A stretch of 64,000 bases of DNA from Proteiniphilum acetatigenes DSM 18083 (GCF_000380985.1 NZ_KB905697.1:186001-250000), one strand, 5' to 3'. Shown: positions 52,883 through 63,133, numbered from the stretch's first letter. Translations and numbers: made by a program. The notes: generated by a model from the sequence alone, not told the origin.

Positions 52883-53995
52883 TCACTCCGGAGCATACAT
52901 TCTAAATTCCGCCATATTGAAGTATGTGGGAGCTGTACCTCCATTTGTTCCATTGACAATAAACCGGAAATACTTAAACGGCTCTTCCAACATAAGAAAA
53001 GCAGATTCATAGGTCGAGCCTGCTCCCGTCGGTAATCCCGAAGTGAGGTGAACCATTTCACTCCAAGTCTCCCCATCGGTACTTACCATAATGGATACAT
53101 CGGTTGGTTTACCGTTCGAGTTATTCCTGTTTTGATACCAGAAAACGCATCCGGCAATCGGGTCATCCAATGTTACCTGAAGATAATGCGCCTCACTAAT
53201 GCTATAAGACCAGGCGGAATGGAAGAATGATCCGGGATTACCGTCCAACAGATTGGCAATGGGTCCTTCATTAGGTTCCTGCGCATTGGTAGAAAGCATA
53301 TCAACCCTCAATGGCAATTCCGCCAATACCATTCCCTGCTGTATAATGAGGAATGAAGCAGTATGGTCATAATTATCAGACGATTGGAAGGTTATACCGC
53401 CGTAACGTACATTCCGTCCAAAATTCTGGCTAATTTTAAAAGATACCATCTTCTCATCCGTACTTCCCGGAATGTCTGTGATAGCATCGACACTGATAAA
53501 GTCGGCAGTATCCGGGATCAGGATATGATCCAGTGCCATATTCGATTTCACCACGACAGAAGTAGTCGCTTCCGCTGCGGTAAAAGATTTCACGACACCC
53601 GTCCGTTCACCATCTACCAACAAGTAGGGAGAGTTACCAGCCTGGGTAACATTAATATAATAGGCTTGGTGTCCGTATTCAATGGTCACCCGGGCAAGAC
53701 GAGGTGCAAAGGTATCATTATTTTCGGCGGTCATAGTCACCCGGCCCTCTTTCTTATCAACCGATAACCAGGCCGCATTGGAAGAGGTGGACCAGTCAGC
53801 TAATGCCACATTCGTCTCCACATTGGCGACTGACTCTCCACCTTCCACAGGGAGAAATACGGGAGCCAGGCTTTTATCGGGAACAATCAATGTTTTCACT
53901 TCGAAATCCGTCTGATAATCGGGTGCACAGGAATTGACTCCCAAAGCACTGATCAATATTCCGATTAATCCGAATAATACTATATTTTTTCTCAT
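52883..53995 (-). CDS. BACON-discoidin surface lipoprotein (putative glycan-binding protein)
   Basis: The 370-residue predicted lipoprotein has a signal ending in NSC (Cys23). Two BACON-type beta-sandwich domains lie at about 45-115 (SSNAAWLSVDKKEGRVTMTAEN) and 125-220; this domain family is carbohydrate- or mucin-associated in Bacteroidetes. An F5/8-type (discoidin) domain spans about 235-370, with NLLDGNPGSFFHSAWSYS, VSIMVSTDGETWSEM and FKYFRFIVNGTNGG. The combination is typical of surface glycan-binding proteins in SusCD loci. It follows the DUF1735/DUF4361-like gene by 31 bp. Confidence 0.85.
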   Translation of the reverse strand: MRKNIVLFGLIGILISALGVNSCAPDYQTDFEVKTLIVPDKSLAPVFLPVEGGESVANVETNVALADWSTSSNAAWLSVDKKEGRVTMTAENNDTFAPRLARVTIEYGHQAYYINVTQAGNSPYLLVDGERTGVVKSFTAAEATTSVVVKSNMALDHILIPDTADFISVDAITDIPGSTDEKMVSFKISQNFGRNVRYGGITFQSSDNYDHTASFLIIQQGMVLAELPLRVDMLSTNAQEPNEGPIANLLDGNPGSFFHSAWSYSISEAHYLQVTLDDPIAGCVFWYQNRNNSNGKPTDVSIMVSTDGETWSEMVHLTSGLPTGAGSTYESAFLMLEEPFKYFRFIVNGTNGGTAPTYFNMAEFRMYAPE

Positions 53996-54026
53996 ACGAT
54001 TATTTTATTGTTTCATTTAACAATTA

Positions 54027-55022
54027 TTATAACAAGTCAGTTCTTGGGCTATATTCCATACGTAAAATACCTTTCACTTCTCTATATGGGTCTGTTTCTC
54101 TTAATCTGTATTTATAGTGCAAGCGAAATTCTTTATAGTAGGTACTACGGCCATCAGGTGTTGAGATAATATTGATCAAAAACGTATTATCGTAAATATC
54201 GGTCGGCGTGAGCTGAACTACATCAATCGTTTTATAAGGTTCAATAGTCACGTGACGCGCCATCGGATTTTTTGATGTCTGCTCTCCCATTACTACCTTG
54301 ATACTTCTTTCGTTGATACGATTCAAAGCGGTTTTATATTCTCCCATTTCCTCATCACCGGCCAACATCCTGACCGAATTTTCTCCTAAAGGAAACACCT
54401 GGTTAGAACTGGTAGGACGCCGTATTAAAGGATTATTCAAATCGAGGGTCGTTACAAAAGAAGAGGTGTAGTTATAAAAAACATTCCGCTGGGTAGTGGA
54501 GTATTCATTCGTTTTGAATATACGCAATAATACTTCATCCTTTCTGGGGTTGAACACATCCGTTTTCGTGGGGTCTATTTTGTAATTCAAGAAATAGATC
54601 GAATCAGGAGAAAGTTTATCCAGGTTGTTTAAATAAATGGGGAACTTTACCTGTGTTTCTCCTGCCGGAATCACTGCTTCCAAAGAAGGAATAGTATAAC
54701 ACTCCTCAGGAAGAAAGCGTGCATAACGATCTATTTCTATATCAAAGTTCGACTTATTATAGGCTTGGATCAGTGAATCGGCTTCCATAAGTGCTACCCT
54801 GAAATTTTGATCTGAGTTTCGCGTTCCACTTAATCCGGCTACCAGATAAATGGTATCACGGTCTTTACTCAGGTCCGCAACCTGCCTGTCATAAATCATT
54901 TGAGAGTTGCTCAACAGATTAATCTCATTTCTGTATTGCTCCTGTTCAAAATCATAAGAGTCACAGGCAACAACAGCAAATCCCAGCAATATACAGTAAA
55001 TAATTTTTATATTATTCTTCAT
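54027..55022 (-). CDS. SusCD-associated lipoprotein (DUF1735/DUF4361-like)
   Basis: The 331-residue predicted lipoprotein has its signal cleavage at VVAC (Cys20). The N-terminal half, with YDRQVADLSKDRDTIYLVAGLSGTRNS and VIPAGETQVKFPIYLNNLDK (in part), resembles the BT_3987-like beta-sandwich DUF1735. The C-terminal half, ending YKEFRLHYKYRLRETDP and GILRMEYSPRTDLL, resembles DUF4361. Such proteins are surface-exposed partners of SusCD systems and are presumed to bind glycan. It lies between susD and the BACON gene with 36- and 31-bp gaps. The domain names are tentative. Confidence 0.78.
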   Translation of the reverse strand: MKNNIKIIYCILLGFAVVACDSYDFEQEQYRNEINLLSNSQMIYDRQVADLSKDRDTIYLVAGLSGTRNSDQNFRVALMEADSLIQAYNKSNFDIEIDRYARFLPEECYTIPSLEAVIPAGETQVKFPIYLNNLDKLSPDSIYFLNYKIDPTKTDVFNPRKDEVLLRIFKTNEYSTTQRNVFYNYTSSFVTTLDLNNPLIRRPTSSNQVFPLGENSVRMLAGDEEMGEYKTALNRINERSIKVVMGEQTSKNPMARHVTIEPYKTIDVVQLTPTDIYDNTFLINIISTPDGRSTYYKEFRLHYKYRLRETDPYREVKGILRMEYSPRTDLL

Positions 55023-55058
55023 TGTAAAATCAGTTTAATAATTTTTTGATTCTAATAA

Positions 55059-57119
55059 TTATCTATCCCAGCCGGGGTTCTGATCCATTGCAGGAACCTT
55101 TAACAACTCATCGTGCGGTATGGGTAATAATACCATCCTTGGAAGAGCAATACGATCACGAATGTTTTGCGTGTTAATGGTCACAATTTCAAAAAAACCT
55201 TCGTTATTGTTATTGTTCGTCCTGTCTCTCTCCACGTTAAGTCCTCGCCAGTTGGAGGAGTTGGCATCTTCATCTAAGTAAATTCCCCACCGGCGTGTAT
55301 CGAAGAAGCGGTATCCTTCGTTGAACAGTTCCACCTGACGTTCATTCATAATTACTTTCTGGAACTCCTCCCTGCTTGCCAACTGGGCATCAGTAGCGCC
55401 AGGAAGTCCCGCGCGATAACGGATCATATTAAAATATTTAGCCATTTCAACTACATCACGCGTAATGGTAACCTGTTTTGTTTCGTTCCCTACCGGATCG
55501 AAATATTCCACCGTTTCCGAGCCTTCCACGTTATTCAATGCTTCTACATATTCTAATAACACTTCTGCATAACGAATAATCGGGAATGGTTTAGGATTGG
55601 TAACGAAAGCGGATTTCACATTTCCTTTACCATTTGCCCATGAATCATCCGGATGGATATATTTGGTAGGAGTATAACCGCTCACATTATAGTCATTGAT
55701 ATTATTTCCGGTTCCGGTAATACCGGATACGTCGTCATACGAAAACCAGAATTGTCTCCTTGCATACGATAGATCCTGGGAAGCGGAGTTCATAGGCCAA
55801 TAAGATCCGGGGAAACCGATAGAAGCATAAAAACGCGCTTCACGGTTATTATACATCTTTGGCACATCAGCCATAAGAAGATAGGAACCCAATGTTTTTC
55901 CGCTGCCCCCAATGGTATTGGTCAATACCGGATCATAGGGATACTCATCTGAGGCATCATGAATGGTACGTCCGTCCATCATCAGGTAACTGTCAACCAC
56001 CCGTTGGGGTACTGCCATACCACCCCAGCCCCCGAAATAAACAGGAAATGAATGACGCGTATAATTACTTACATTGGAGGAAGCCATTGCCCAGATAAAT
56101 TCTTTGTTTGTCTGAATAATCCCTTCACCGTTAAACATATCATGGTAAGAACGTAAAGGATCAATCCCGCCGGCACCTTCCGGAAAAGGAGCAGTAGGCA
56201 CATTTGATGCCAATGGATAAGGACTTTGAGGATCAGCATCAACCGTATGCAACTGATAATAGTTCATATCAATCACCGCCTTTGCTGCGGCAGCGGCAAC
56301 AGCCCAACGGCGGGGATCGTACTCTTGATTCACATAAAACACACCGTCACTCTTTCGTTTCCAGGTACCGAAACTTCTACGAGCTGCATCGCCTCCATTA
56401 AACAAAGGGGAAGCCTGATAGAGACGTAACCGTGCAATCAGCGCCAGAGCCGCTCCTTTGGTAGGACGATCGGATAGGCTGATGGATTGCTGTGCCGCGG
56501 TAGGCAACACTTGTGCCGCTAAAGCGAATTCATTGCAAATGTAATCAATCGACTCATCATAGGTTGCACGTTCCCTGTCATAATATTCCGCCGATTCCGA
56601 ATTAGGCAGCACTTCATCCCCCACAATCAGGCAGGGTCCCCAGTTCATCAACAGGTGATAGTAAGCATATCCTCGTAAGAAATGAACATACCCTCTATAA
56701 ATCTGCTTTTCTCGAGTGGACATATCTCCTACCTTATCTACATTGGCCAGCATCGTGTTGCAGCGACGGATTACACGGTACATTCGGTACCATATATTCA
56801 TCGTACCGGGTACATTCCTTTCGTTGATCTCCCCTACGGTAAACAGGACACCGGGAAATTCACCTGTCCGCCACCGGGTAGTGATTTCATCGGATGCCAT
56901 CTGCCCAAGGTTCCAGGAATTTCCCCAAATTGCTCCCGGATCGGGAAAATCTTTCGGTGTATTCCATAAATATCCATCCGCATTCTTCATACTGTTGAAA
57001 ATAGAGTCTTCCCTGAAAGTATCTTCAAAATAGGTATCGACATCCAGAAAATTACAGGAACTAAGCATCATGCTTGCAATTCCAACCACCACTATTATTA
57101 ATTTTAGTAAGATCTTCAT
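55059..57119 (-). CDS. RagB/SusD family nutrient-uptake lipoprotein (second locus)
   Basis: The 686-residue lipoprotein has a signal ending in MLSSC (Cys22). SusD features are VIRRCNTMLANVDKVGDMS, HFLRGYAYYHLLMNWGPCLIVGDE (in part), GAALALIARLRLYQASPLF, IIRYAEVLLEYVEALNNV, VIMNERQVELFNEGYRFFDTRRWG (in part) and the terminal DQNPGWDR. At 686 residues it is longer than the first SusD and diverged from it, so the two loci bind different ligands. The extra length lies in the middle of the protein (about 300-480). It starts 12 bp after the susC stop. Confidence 0.95.
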   Translation of the reverse strand: MKILLKLIIVVVGIASMMLSSCNFLDVDTYFEDTFREDSIFNSMKNADGYLWNTPKDFPDPGAIWGNSWNLGQMASDEITTRWRTGEFPGVLFTVGEINERNVPGTMNIWYRMYRVIRRCNTMLANVDKVGDMSTREKQIYRGYVHFLRGYAYYHLLMNWGPCLIVGDEVLPNSESAEYYDRERATYDESIDYICNEFALAAQVLPTAAQQSISLSDRPTKGAALALIARLRLYQASPLFNGGDAARRSFGTWKRKSDGVFYVNQEYDPRRWAVAAAAAKAVIDMNYYQLHTVDADPQSPYPLASNVPTAPFPEGAGGIDPLRSYHDMFNGEGIIQTNKEFIWAMASSNVSNYTRHSFPVYFGGWGGMAVPQRVVDSYLMMDGRTIHDASDEYPYDPVLTNTIGGSGKTLGSYLLMADVPKMYNNREARFYASIGFPGSYWPMNSASQDLSYARRQFWFSYDDVSGITGTGNNINDYNVSGYTPTKYIHPDDSWANGKGNVKSAFVTNPKPFPIIRYAEVLLEYVEALNNVEGSETVEYFDPVGNETKQVTITRDVVEMAKYFNMIRYRAGLPGATDAQLASREEFQKVIMNERQVELFNEGYRFFDTRRWGIYLDEDANSSNWRGLNVERDRTNNNNNEGFFEIVTINTQNIRDRIALPRMVLLPIPHDELLKVPAMDQNPGWDR

Positions 57120-57131
57120 ATATAGTAATTA

Positions 57132-60100
57132 TTAAAAGTTAAGATATAATTGAAGTGTATAGGACGTAGGAATGGGGTATACACCTCCGTTATAAGTCGC
57201 CTGCTCCGGGTCGAAATACTTTACCTTATCAATAGTAAACAGGTTATTAGCCACAAATTCGAGATCGAGCGATTGTAATCCAAGCATTTTGATCCAGGAA
57301 TAATTATCCAATTTGTATCTCATACTCACCTCTTGCAGTCTGATATACGAACCATCCCGCTTCCAGAAAGTCGAAAGTTGTGAGTTATTCTCGTTTTGAC
57401 CGTAAGAGAGGCGAGGGAATTCAGCGTTTGGATTTTCGGTTTCAGTGGTACCGGAATACCATGCCGGTGTCCATCTGTTGGCAGGATTATTTGCCAGCTT
57501 GAGTACATTTCCTAATTCACCGTTATAAAACGGTATCCATCCCGGAGCATTTAACCCAAAATTATCGATATACATTCCTGCACGATAATATTCAACTTTG
57601 GCAGCCCCCTTAAACAAAAAAGCAAAAGTGAACTTCTTATAGCGGAAGTCGGCCCCCGCACCATACATCACACGTGGCACCTGATTACCGTAAGAGAGAG
57701 GCACCTTGTCATCTTCATTGATGATCCCGTCGCCATTTACGTCACGGTATTTTATATCACCGGGACGTACCCTGCCGAATCCACTCTGGTCGGGACTTGT
57801 TTCAATCTCTTCCCGATCTTTGAAAAGCCCTTCTGATATATACCCCCGGATAATTCCGTACGGCTTTCCCGTCACACTCATATAATCGTACGGCAGTTTA
57901 TTTTCTTCGAAATAGTCGATAATATTTTGAGAGAATGTATAATTAGCCCGCACACTGAAATCCATATCTTTATTGATAGAATGGAAATAGGACACATTAC
58001 CATCCGAACCGTAACTATGCATACTTCCCACATTAGATTGCGGAGTGGTTACCAATCCCAGATAGCTGGGCAGGGTAACACGGGGCATAAAGATATTGTC
58101 ACGCTGATCACGGAATACATCCACCACAAATTTCAGATTATCATTGAGAAAGTTGACCTCAACACCGAGATTGGCTTTTTTTGACACCTCCCACTTCAGA
58201 TTATCAGCACCTTGCTGTACTTCAACAATACCAGCTCCCCGATACCCCCAGTAACTCCCGGCTCGATTATCTATCAGTGTGAGATAGGGGAAACGGGCTG
58301 CACCCGCTATCTGGTCATTCCCTGCTAATCCGTACGATCCGCGAAACTTCAGGAAAGAAAGTATCGGAACATTGTCTTGCACCCATTTATAAGATGTAGG
58401 TACCCACCCAAGGGCAAGGGAGGGGAAAAACCCAAAACGCCGTCCGGCCTCAAACTGTGATGAACCGGTATAACCGAAGTTTCCATCGATAAAATAGGTA
58501 TTATTATATCCGTAAGAGAGACGCCCCGAAACATTCTGTCGGCGAGCGGGAATAGAGCTTATCCCTAAGTTGTCAGAAAAATCTCTCCACCGTGTATCCG
58601 ACACATCTTCCATATAGTAATACACCAATGCACCAAGGTCGTGGCTACCAAAAGAACGTGACCAATCAGCTTTTGCCTCACCATAATATTTTCTCCACAA
58701 GTCACTAAAATTTCCGTAAAAAAGTGCCGTTTCGGTTATGCGTAGCGATTTAATAAGATTTCCCTTTGCATCGCGACCGGAAGCACGATACATATTAGGC
58801 CATAAACGTCGATACTCCGTAAAGAAGTTCTCATAGTCAGCCATTACCTGTGCCGACAGGGTCAATCCCTCAAAAAAACCTTTCACCTGTTGTGTCAGAC
58901 TCAGTGTGATCATATTCCGCGAATTATTATTCCGTGTATAGCCGCTATAGTTGAGTGAGGTGTATGGGGACGACAAGTCATATGTACCATACGTAGGGAG
59001 GGTACCATCTGCATATTTCACCGGAAACATTACCGGAGTAAGTTGCCGGACGGCACTCCACAAGGTGTTGGTATTTTCCGATCCGGGTAACGTATGGTCA
59101 GTTATATTTCCGTCCACCCCAAAATAAAGTTTGGTAAGCGGGGTTAAATTCATATCAATATTGGCGCGATAGGTCAGTTTATTATATGCAACGGGTTTTT
59201 TGAATTTAGACTCTTCCTGTTTATAAGCAGCATATTCCTGTTGAGCACCGACAGAAACGAAGTAATTGGCCAGGTCTCCTCCACCCCTTGCGCTTACATA
59301 ATAACGCTGTTGCATGGAGGTTTTTTTCATAATCTCATCGATCCAGTTGACATCGGGGTACAATTCAGGATCAAGCCCCGAACGGATCACATCCAGATCG
59401 AGACGGGTATAGAGGTCGGGGTCTCCCGACATGGCTCTCGCTTCATTTGCCAATTTAGCGTAGTCATAAGCGCCCAAGTACTCGGGCAAACGTCTGAGTT
59501 GATTTACCTGAAGGGTGGCTCGTCCGGTGATTTGCAGTTTTCCTGATGCTCCACGTTTGGTAGTTACAATAACTACACCATTGGCTCCACGCACACCATA
59601 AACAGCAGTAGCGGCAGCATCTTTCAATATCTGAAATGACTCCACATCATCGGGATCCACATCCTGAAGTCGTCCTTCAAGGCCATCTATTAATACCAAT
59701 GCTCCGGAATTTGCTCCGAAAGTACCAATACCACGGATCCAGAAGTTGGAAATATTCTTCCCGGGCTCACCCGAGAGTGTCATCGACATCACACCGGCTA
59801 CCCTACCACCTAACATATTATTAAGAGATACGGCCGGAGTTTTCAGTTCATCCACATTAACACTGGTGATAGCACCTACTACCGATACCTTTTTTTGTGA
59901 CGTTAATCCGGTAATGACCACTTCATCCAGTTGTTGCGCATCGTCTTCCATGATAATCTCCAAATCATTCCTACTCTCATCGACGAATACCTCCACTGTT
60001 GTCATACCAATCATTTGAAAAACCACCGTTTCTCTGAGGCCGACTCTCAACTGAAATTTACCATCCACATCCGAAGTTGTTCCCACACCGGGCACATTCT

Positions 60101-60254
60101 TTATGTATATGGACACCCCGGGAAGCGGGGTACCGGAAGCATCCTTCACAACACCTGTGATTTCCAGGTTCCTGTTTACACTACTCTGGGCATAACTTAC
60201 CAGAGGAAACAAAGCTACCAAAAGTAGAATGACACATATTAATTTCTTCTTCAT
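57132..60254 (-). CDS. SusC/RagA family TonB-dependent outer-membrane transporter (second locus)
   Basis: The 1,040-residue protein has a signal of about 22 residues (VSYAQ), then a CarboxypepD_reg-like domain (ITGVVKDASGTPLPGVSIYI), a TonB-box region with LDEVVITGLTSQKKVSVVGA in place of the usual VVGYG, plug (NNMLGGRVAGVMSMTLSGEP, WIRGIGTFGANSGALVLIDG) and barrel ending in YTLQLYLNF. It differs substantially from the first SusC, including the altered VVGYG-type motif. It follows the IPT/NHL lipoprotein gene by 18 bp. Confidence 0.95.
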   Translation of the reverse strand: MKKKLICVILLLVALFPLVSYAQSSVNRNLEITGVVKDASGTPLPGVSIYIKNVPGVGTTSDVDGKFQLRVGLRETVVFQMIGMTTVEVFVDESRNDLEIIMEDDAQQLDEVVITGLTSQKKVSVVGAITSVNVDELKTPAVSLNNMLGGRVAGVMSMTLSGEPGKNISNFWIRGIGTFGANSGALVLIDGLEGRLQDVDPDDVESFQILKDAAATAVYGVRGANGVVIVTTKRGASGKLQITGRATLQVNQLRRLPEYLGAYDYAKLANEARAMSGDPDLYTRLDLDVIRSGLDPELYPDVNWIDEIMKKTSMQQRYYVSARGGGDLANYFVSVGAQQEYAAYKQEESKFKKPVAYNKLTYRANIDMNLTPLTKLYFGVDGNITDHTLPGSENTNTLWSAVRQLTPVMFPVKYADGTLPTYGTYDLSSPYTSLNYSGYTRNNNSRNMITLSLTQQVKGFFEGLTLSAQVMADYENFFTEYRRLWPNMYRASGRDAKGNLIKSLRITETALFYGNFSDLWRKYYGEAKADWSRSFGSHDLGALVYYYMEDVSDTRWRDFSDNLGISSIPARRQNVSGRLSYGYNNTYFIDGNFGYTGSSQFEAGRRFGFFPSLALGWVPTSYKWVQDNVPILSFLKFRGSYGLAGNDQIAGAARFPYLTLIDNRAGSYWGYRGAGIVEVQQGADNLKWEVSKKANLGVEVNFLNDNLKFVVDVFRDQRDNIFMPRVTLPSYLGLVTTPQSNVGSMHSYGSDGNVSYFHSINKDMDFSVRANYTFSQNIIDYFEENKLPYDYMSVTGKPYGIIRGYISEGLFKDREEIETSPDQSGFGRVRPGDIKYRDVNGDGIINEDDKVPLSYGNQVPRVMYGAGADFRYKKFTFAFLFKGAAKVEYYRAGMYIDNFGLNAPGWIPFYNGELGNVLKLANNPANRWTPAWYSGTTETENPNAEFPRLSYGQNENNSQLSTFWKRDGSYIRLQEVSMRYKLDNYSWIKMLGLQSLDLEFVANNLFTIDKVKYFDPEQATYNGGVYPIPTSYTLQLYLNF

Positions 60255-60272
60255 ATCAATTATATCTAAGAA

Positions 60273-61775
60273 TTATTCTATGGAAAGTTTACGGATAACT
60301 TTATTTTTATGGTCGGCCACATACACGATACTACCGTCAGCATTCACTGCAACACCGGTCGGAAAATAGAACTTCGCCAATTCAGGTCCCCCATCCCTGA
60401 ATCCGGGACTTTGTGGTAATCCGATAGCCGTATTCACGGTGGCTTTATCCTTCGGTACGGTAGTATCGATCACACGGATACAATGATTACCGGTATCGGC
60501 AATATAAAGCTTACCATCCGCCGTAAAACAAATCTGTTTAGGCGCATAAAAGCGAGCACTTTCGAGCAATCCGTCCTCCCATCCCCTGCCATTTACAGGC
60601 CCGTCAACGATAGATTTTCCTGCATAATACTCACCCTTATAGGTTTCAATATCTTTATCGCCCAGTTGCGATACATCCACCCGTCCGATTATATTGTAAT
60701 CTTCCATACAGAAATAGAGCATGTTGGGCTCCAAAGGAGAGAAAATACAATAAGTATTACTACCAATATCCCCTCTTGCATTAGGAATATCGGGGAGGAC
60801 TTTCCTCAGTAATAATTCAACGTTACGGGTAGAAGGGTTAAAACGCACGAGTTGTCCTTTCCACATCACGGAATAGATCATGTGATCAACTTCGTTTGCC
60901 ACAAATGAATATTTCCAATTCCCTTCAATAACATCTTTGGTATCGGAACCGGTGATCAGCGAGCGACGACGAGGAGCATAGCTCAAACTTTTAGGTAATT
61001 GATAATAATATAATCCAGCATCCTCAGGCATATAAACAGACTCATTTCCATCCTCTCCCGAGAAAGTAGGGGCATTGACACTACTGGTACCATATGCGAT
61101 TACCGTAACTGTCTGGCCTTTCGTATCGGCAATCACAAGATTGCTGCTTACGCCCTCTCCTTTTTCATTTTTTGCTCCCTGACTGCTTCCCGATTGGTAA
61201 TTAAACCCTCGCTCAGCAATAAAAATATTATCTTCATCATCCAGTACAATAGCATGGGGGGCTGAAAGCGTTGCGGCTGAAAAATCTCCTCCGACTGTAG
61301 GCATTCCATCGTTGTCTGTCTCCGGTTTCCCTACAACAGTACTTACCGTAGTTTGTGTTTTATACAAAAATAGATCCTCCGCCACTCCGGAAATTGTTTT
61401 CCCGTCTTTTTGCATGCGTTCCACAATAATTTTCATCTTACGTAAGAAAGTCAATTTGGGAACCATGGCGTAAATCTTTTGCCCATTTGAGCCTACCAAT
61501 CCTGCCTGATGCTTTACTCCCAGTGAATCTTGAAAATACACTTTCAGCCCTGTCGTATCACTTCCAAAATTATGCCCTTCAATAATAATCGGCGTGGCAA
61601 TACCTCCCGAATCAGGATAAAATTCTGTCACTTCTATAGGTTTTGACGGATCAAATGGTTGATATTCCGTCTGATTTTTTTCTTCACAAGAAATTAAGAA
61701 ACCTATAAGAATGAGGATTCCCGATAAAAGAAAAAAATAACTTTTCATTTGACTTACAGTTGTTAATTTATTCAT
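60273..61775 (-). CDS. IPT/TIG and NHL-repeat surface lipoprotein
   Basis: The 500-residue predicted lipoprotein has a signal ending in FLISC (Cys30). An IPT/TIG immunoglobulin-like domain lies at about 46-130 (VTEFYPDSGGIATPIIIEGHNFGSD, in part). From about 155 to the end it forms an NHL-type six-bladed propeller: LSAPHAIVLDDEDNIFIAER, ARFYAPKQICFTADGKLYIADTGNHCIRVID (in part) and FPTGVAVNADGSIVYVADHKNKVIRKL. IPT-NHL lipoproteins recur in SusCD loci as surface binding proteins. Here it precedes susC rather than following susD. Confidence 0.88.
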   Translation of the reverse strand: MNKLTTVSQMKSYFFLLSGILILIGFLISCEEKNQTEYQPFDPSKPIEVTEFYPDSGGIATPIIIEGHNFGSDTTGLKVYFQDSLGVKHQAGLVGSNGQKIYAMVPKLTFLRKMKIIVERMQKDGKTISGVAEDLFLYKTQTTVSTVVGKPETDNDGMPTVGGDFSAATLSAPHAIVLDDEDNIFIAERGFNYQSGSSQGAKNEKGEGVSSNLVIADTKGQTVTVIAYGTSSVNAPTFSGEDGNESVYMPEDAGLYYYQLPKSLSYAPRRRSLITGSDTKDVIEGNWKYSFVANEVDHMIYSVMWKGQLVRFNPSTRNVELLLRKVLPDIPNARGDIGSNTYCIFSPLEPNMLYFCMEDYNIIGRVDVSQLGDKDIETYKGEYYAGKSIVDGPVNGRGWEDGLLESARFYAPKQICFTADGKLYIADTGNHCIRVIDTTVPKDKATVNTAIGLPQSPGFRDGGPELAKFYFPTGVAVNADGSIVYVADHKNKVIRKLSIE

Positions 61776-61867
61776 ATTTTAATGATTTAAAGAATCTTAC
61801 AAAGACATTGGCATAATACTCACATTATAAAATTGAAAAGTTGTTTATTTTTATATTTGAATATTTA

Positions 61868-63085
61868 TCATACTGAGTTATACTTTTTATTTTCCCTGAA
61901 CAGCCCAACAAACCCGATCAGGATGACAACAGCCATAACAAAAGGCACAATCCAGACAGCAACCCAGTTGTATGCACCCTGGGCTGTAGTGTATTGATGT
62001 ACTACGTTCCCGGCAACCAGTGTTCCCAGGTATTTCCCTACTCCATAAGTGGCAAAGGCAATCAGTCCCTGTGCCGAATTCCGTAATGATGATGGAGCCT
62101 TTTCATCTACAAACAATTGCCCCGAAACAAAGAAGAACGTGAAACAGAACCCGTGGAGCGGCAGTACGGCATAGATGAATCCGGTCTGTCCCGTATGAGC
62201 TCCCAGCGCAAAGAACCCGTACATCAGCACCCAGGCGACAATAGCGGACACTATACTTCCCTTGTAACGCAACTTAAGGAATAGAAGAGGAAACGCAAAA
62301 AGGAAGATCACTTCGGCAACCTGACCCATGCTCATGGCTGCGGCAGCGTTATTGATCCCTACATTGACTATGAAAAGGTTGGTAAAAGAATCGTAGAAAG
62401 CAAGTGGAATACAGGTCAGAGCCGAGAACACCAGCAATACCAGGAACGATTTATCTTTGGTAAGTTTAAAGGCATCGAACCCGAGTATTTGCCCGACAGT
62501 CACCTTTTCCGCACGCTTTTCAGGCGCCTTGTAGGGCAGAAGGAAAGCATACAAGCCGGCCAGGAAAGATGCACCCACACTAAGGAAAGGCGTTGACAAT
62601 GGTTCCAGATTCATGGAACTGATAAGTATCCCGGAAATAATCCACCCGAAAGACCCGAACAGCCGGATGCGGGAGAATTCCTTCGACGGCTCCAGCAGGT
62701 TGTCAAAAGAGATGGAGTTGCACAGCGACATGGTCGGCATAAAGCAAATTGTATATAACAACAACACAGGAAAGAATAACGAAAAATTATTAATTTGTGT
62801 CAACCAGACTAATAATACTGCCCCCGTTATGTTTAAAAACGCCAGTACCCTGTTGGCGGAAAAGAACCCCCCAACCAGCATACCTACGATGACAGGAGAT
62901 ATAATGGCTGCGATGGCTGCCGTACTATACGCCAATCCGATCTGTACTCCCGTGAAATGAAGGGTTTGTCCCAGGTAAGTGCCCATGGTTACATACCATG
63001 ATCCCTGAATAAAAAACTGAAAGAACATCATCAGGGAGAGTTGTGTTTTCTTATTATTGTTTCCCATTATCAAATCTTTTATCAT
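61868..63085 (-). CDS. MFS transporter, NupG-like nucleoside/sugar symporter family, copy 2
   Basis: The 405-residue inner-membrane symporter with 12 helices is the near-duplicate of the gene at 50449-51651. It starts five codons earlier (MIKDLIMGNNNKKTQ) but an internal ATG matches the copy 1 start. Differences include LLEPSKE for LSDPSKE, FLSVGASFLAG for FLIAAGISFLAG, IVAWVL for IVGWVL and a changed C-terminal tail (RENKKYNSV). It heads the second SusC/SusD operon, 92 bp before the IPT/NHL gene, and has a related leader of about 380 nt. Confidence 0.92.
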   Translation of the reverse strand: MIKDLIMGNNNKKTQLSLMMFFQFFIQGSWYVTMGTYLGQTLHFTGVQIGLAYSTAAIAAIISPVIVGMLVGGFFSANRVLAFLNITGAVLLVWLTQINNFSLFFPVLLLYTICFMPTMSLCNSISFDNLLEPSKEFSRIRLFGSFGWIISGILISSMNLEPLSTPFLSVGASFLAGLYAFLLPYKAPEKRAEKVTVGQILGFDAFKLTKDKSFLVLLVFSALTCIPLAFYDSFTNLFIVNVGINNAAAAMSMGQVAEVIFLFAFPLLFLKLRYKGSIVSAIVAWVLMYGFFALGAHTGQTGFIYAVLPLHGFCFTFFFVSGQLFVDEKAPSSLRNSAQGLIAFATYGVGKYLGTLVAGNVVHQYTTAQGAYNWVAVWIVPFVMAVVILIGFVGLFRENKKYNSV

Positions 63086-63133
63086 AGAACTTTAAAAAAC
63101 CTCTTAAACAAATTACATACAAAAAACAAGCAT

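Noticed and set aside
52786-53076. A 96-codon minus-strand frame abutting the TPR lipoprotein gene
   Set aside because: It overlaps the end of the BACON-discoidin gene out of frame, and that gene's discoidin domain is clearly coding.
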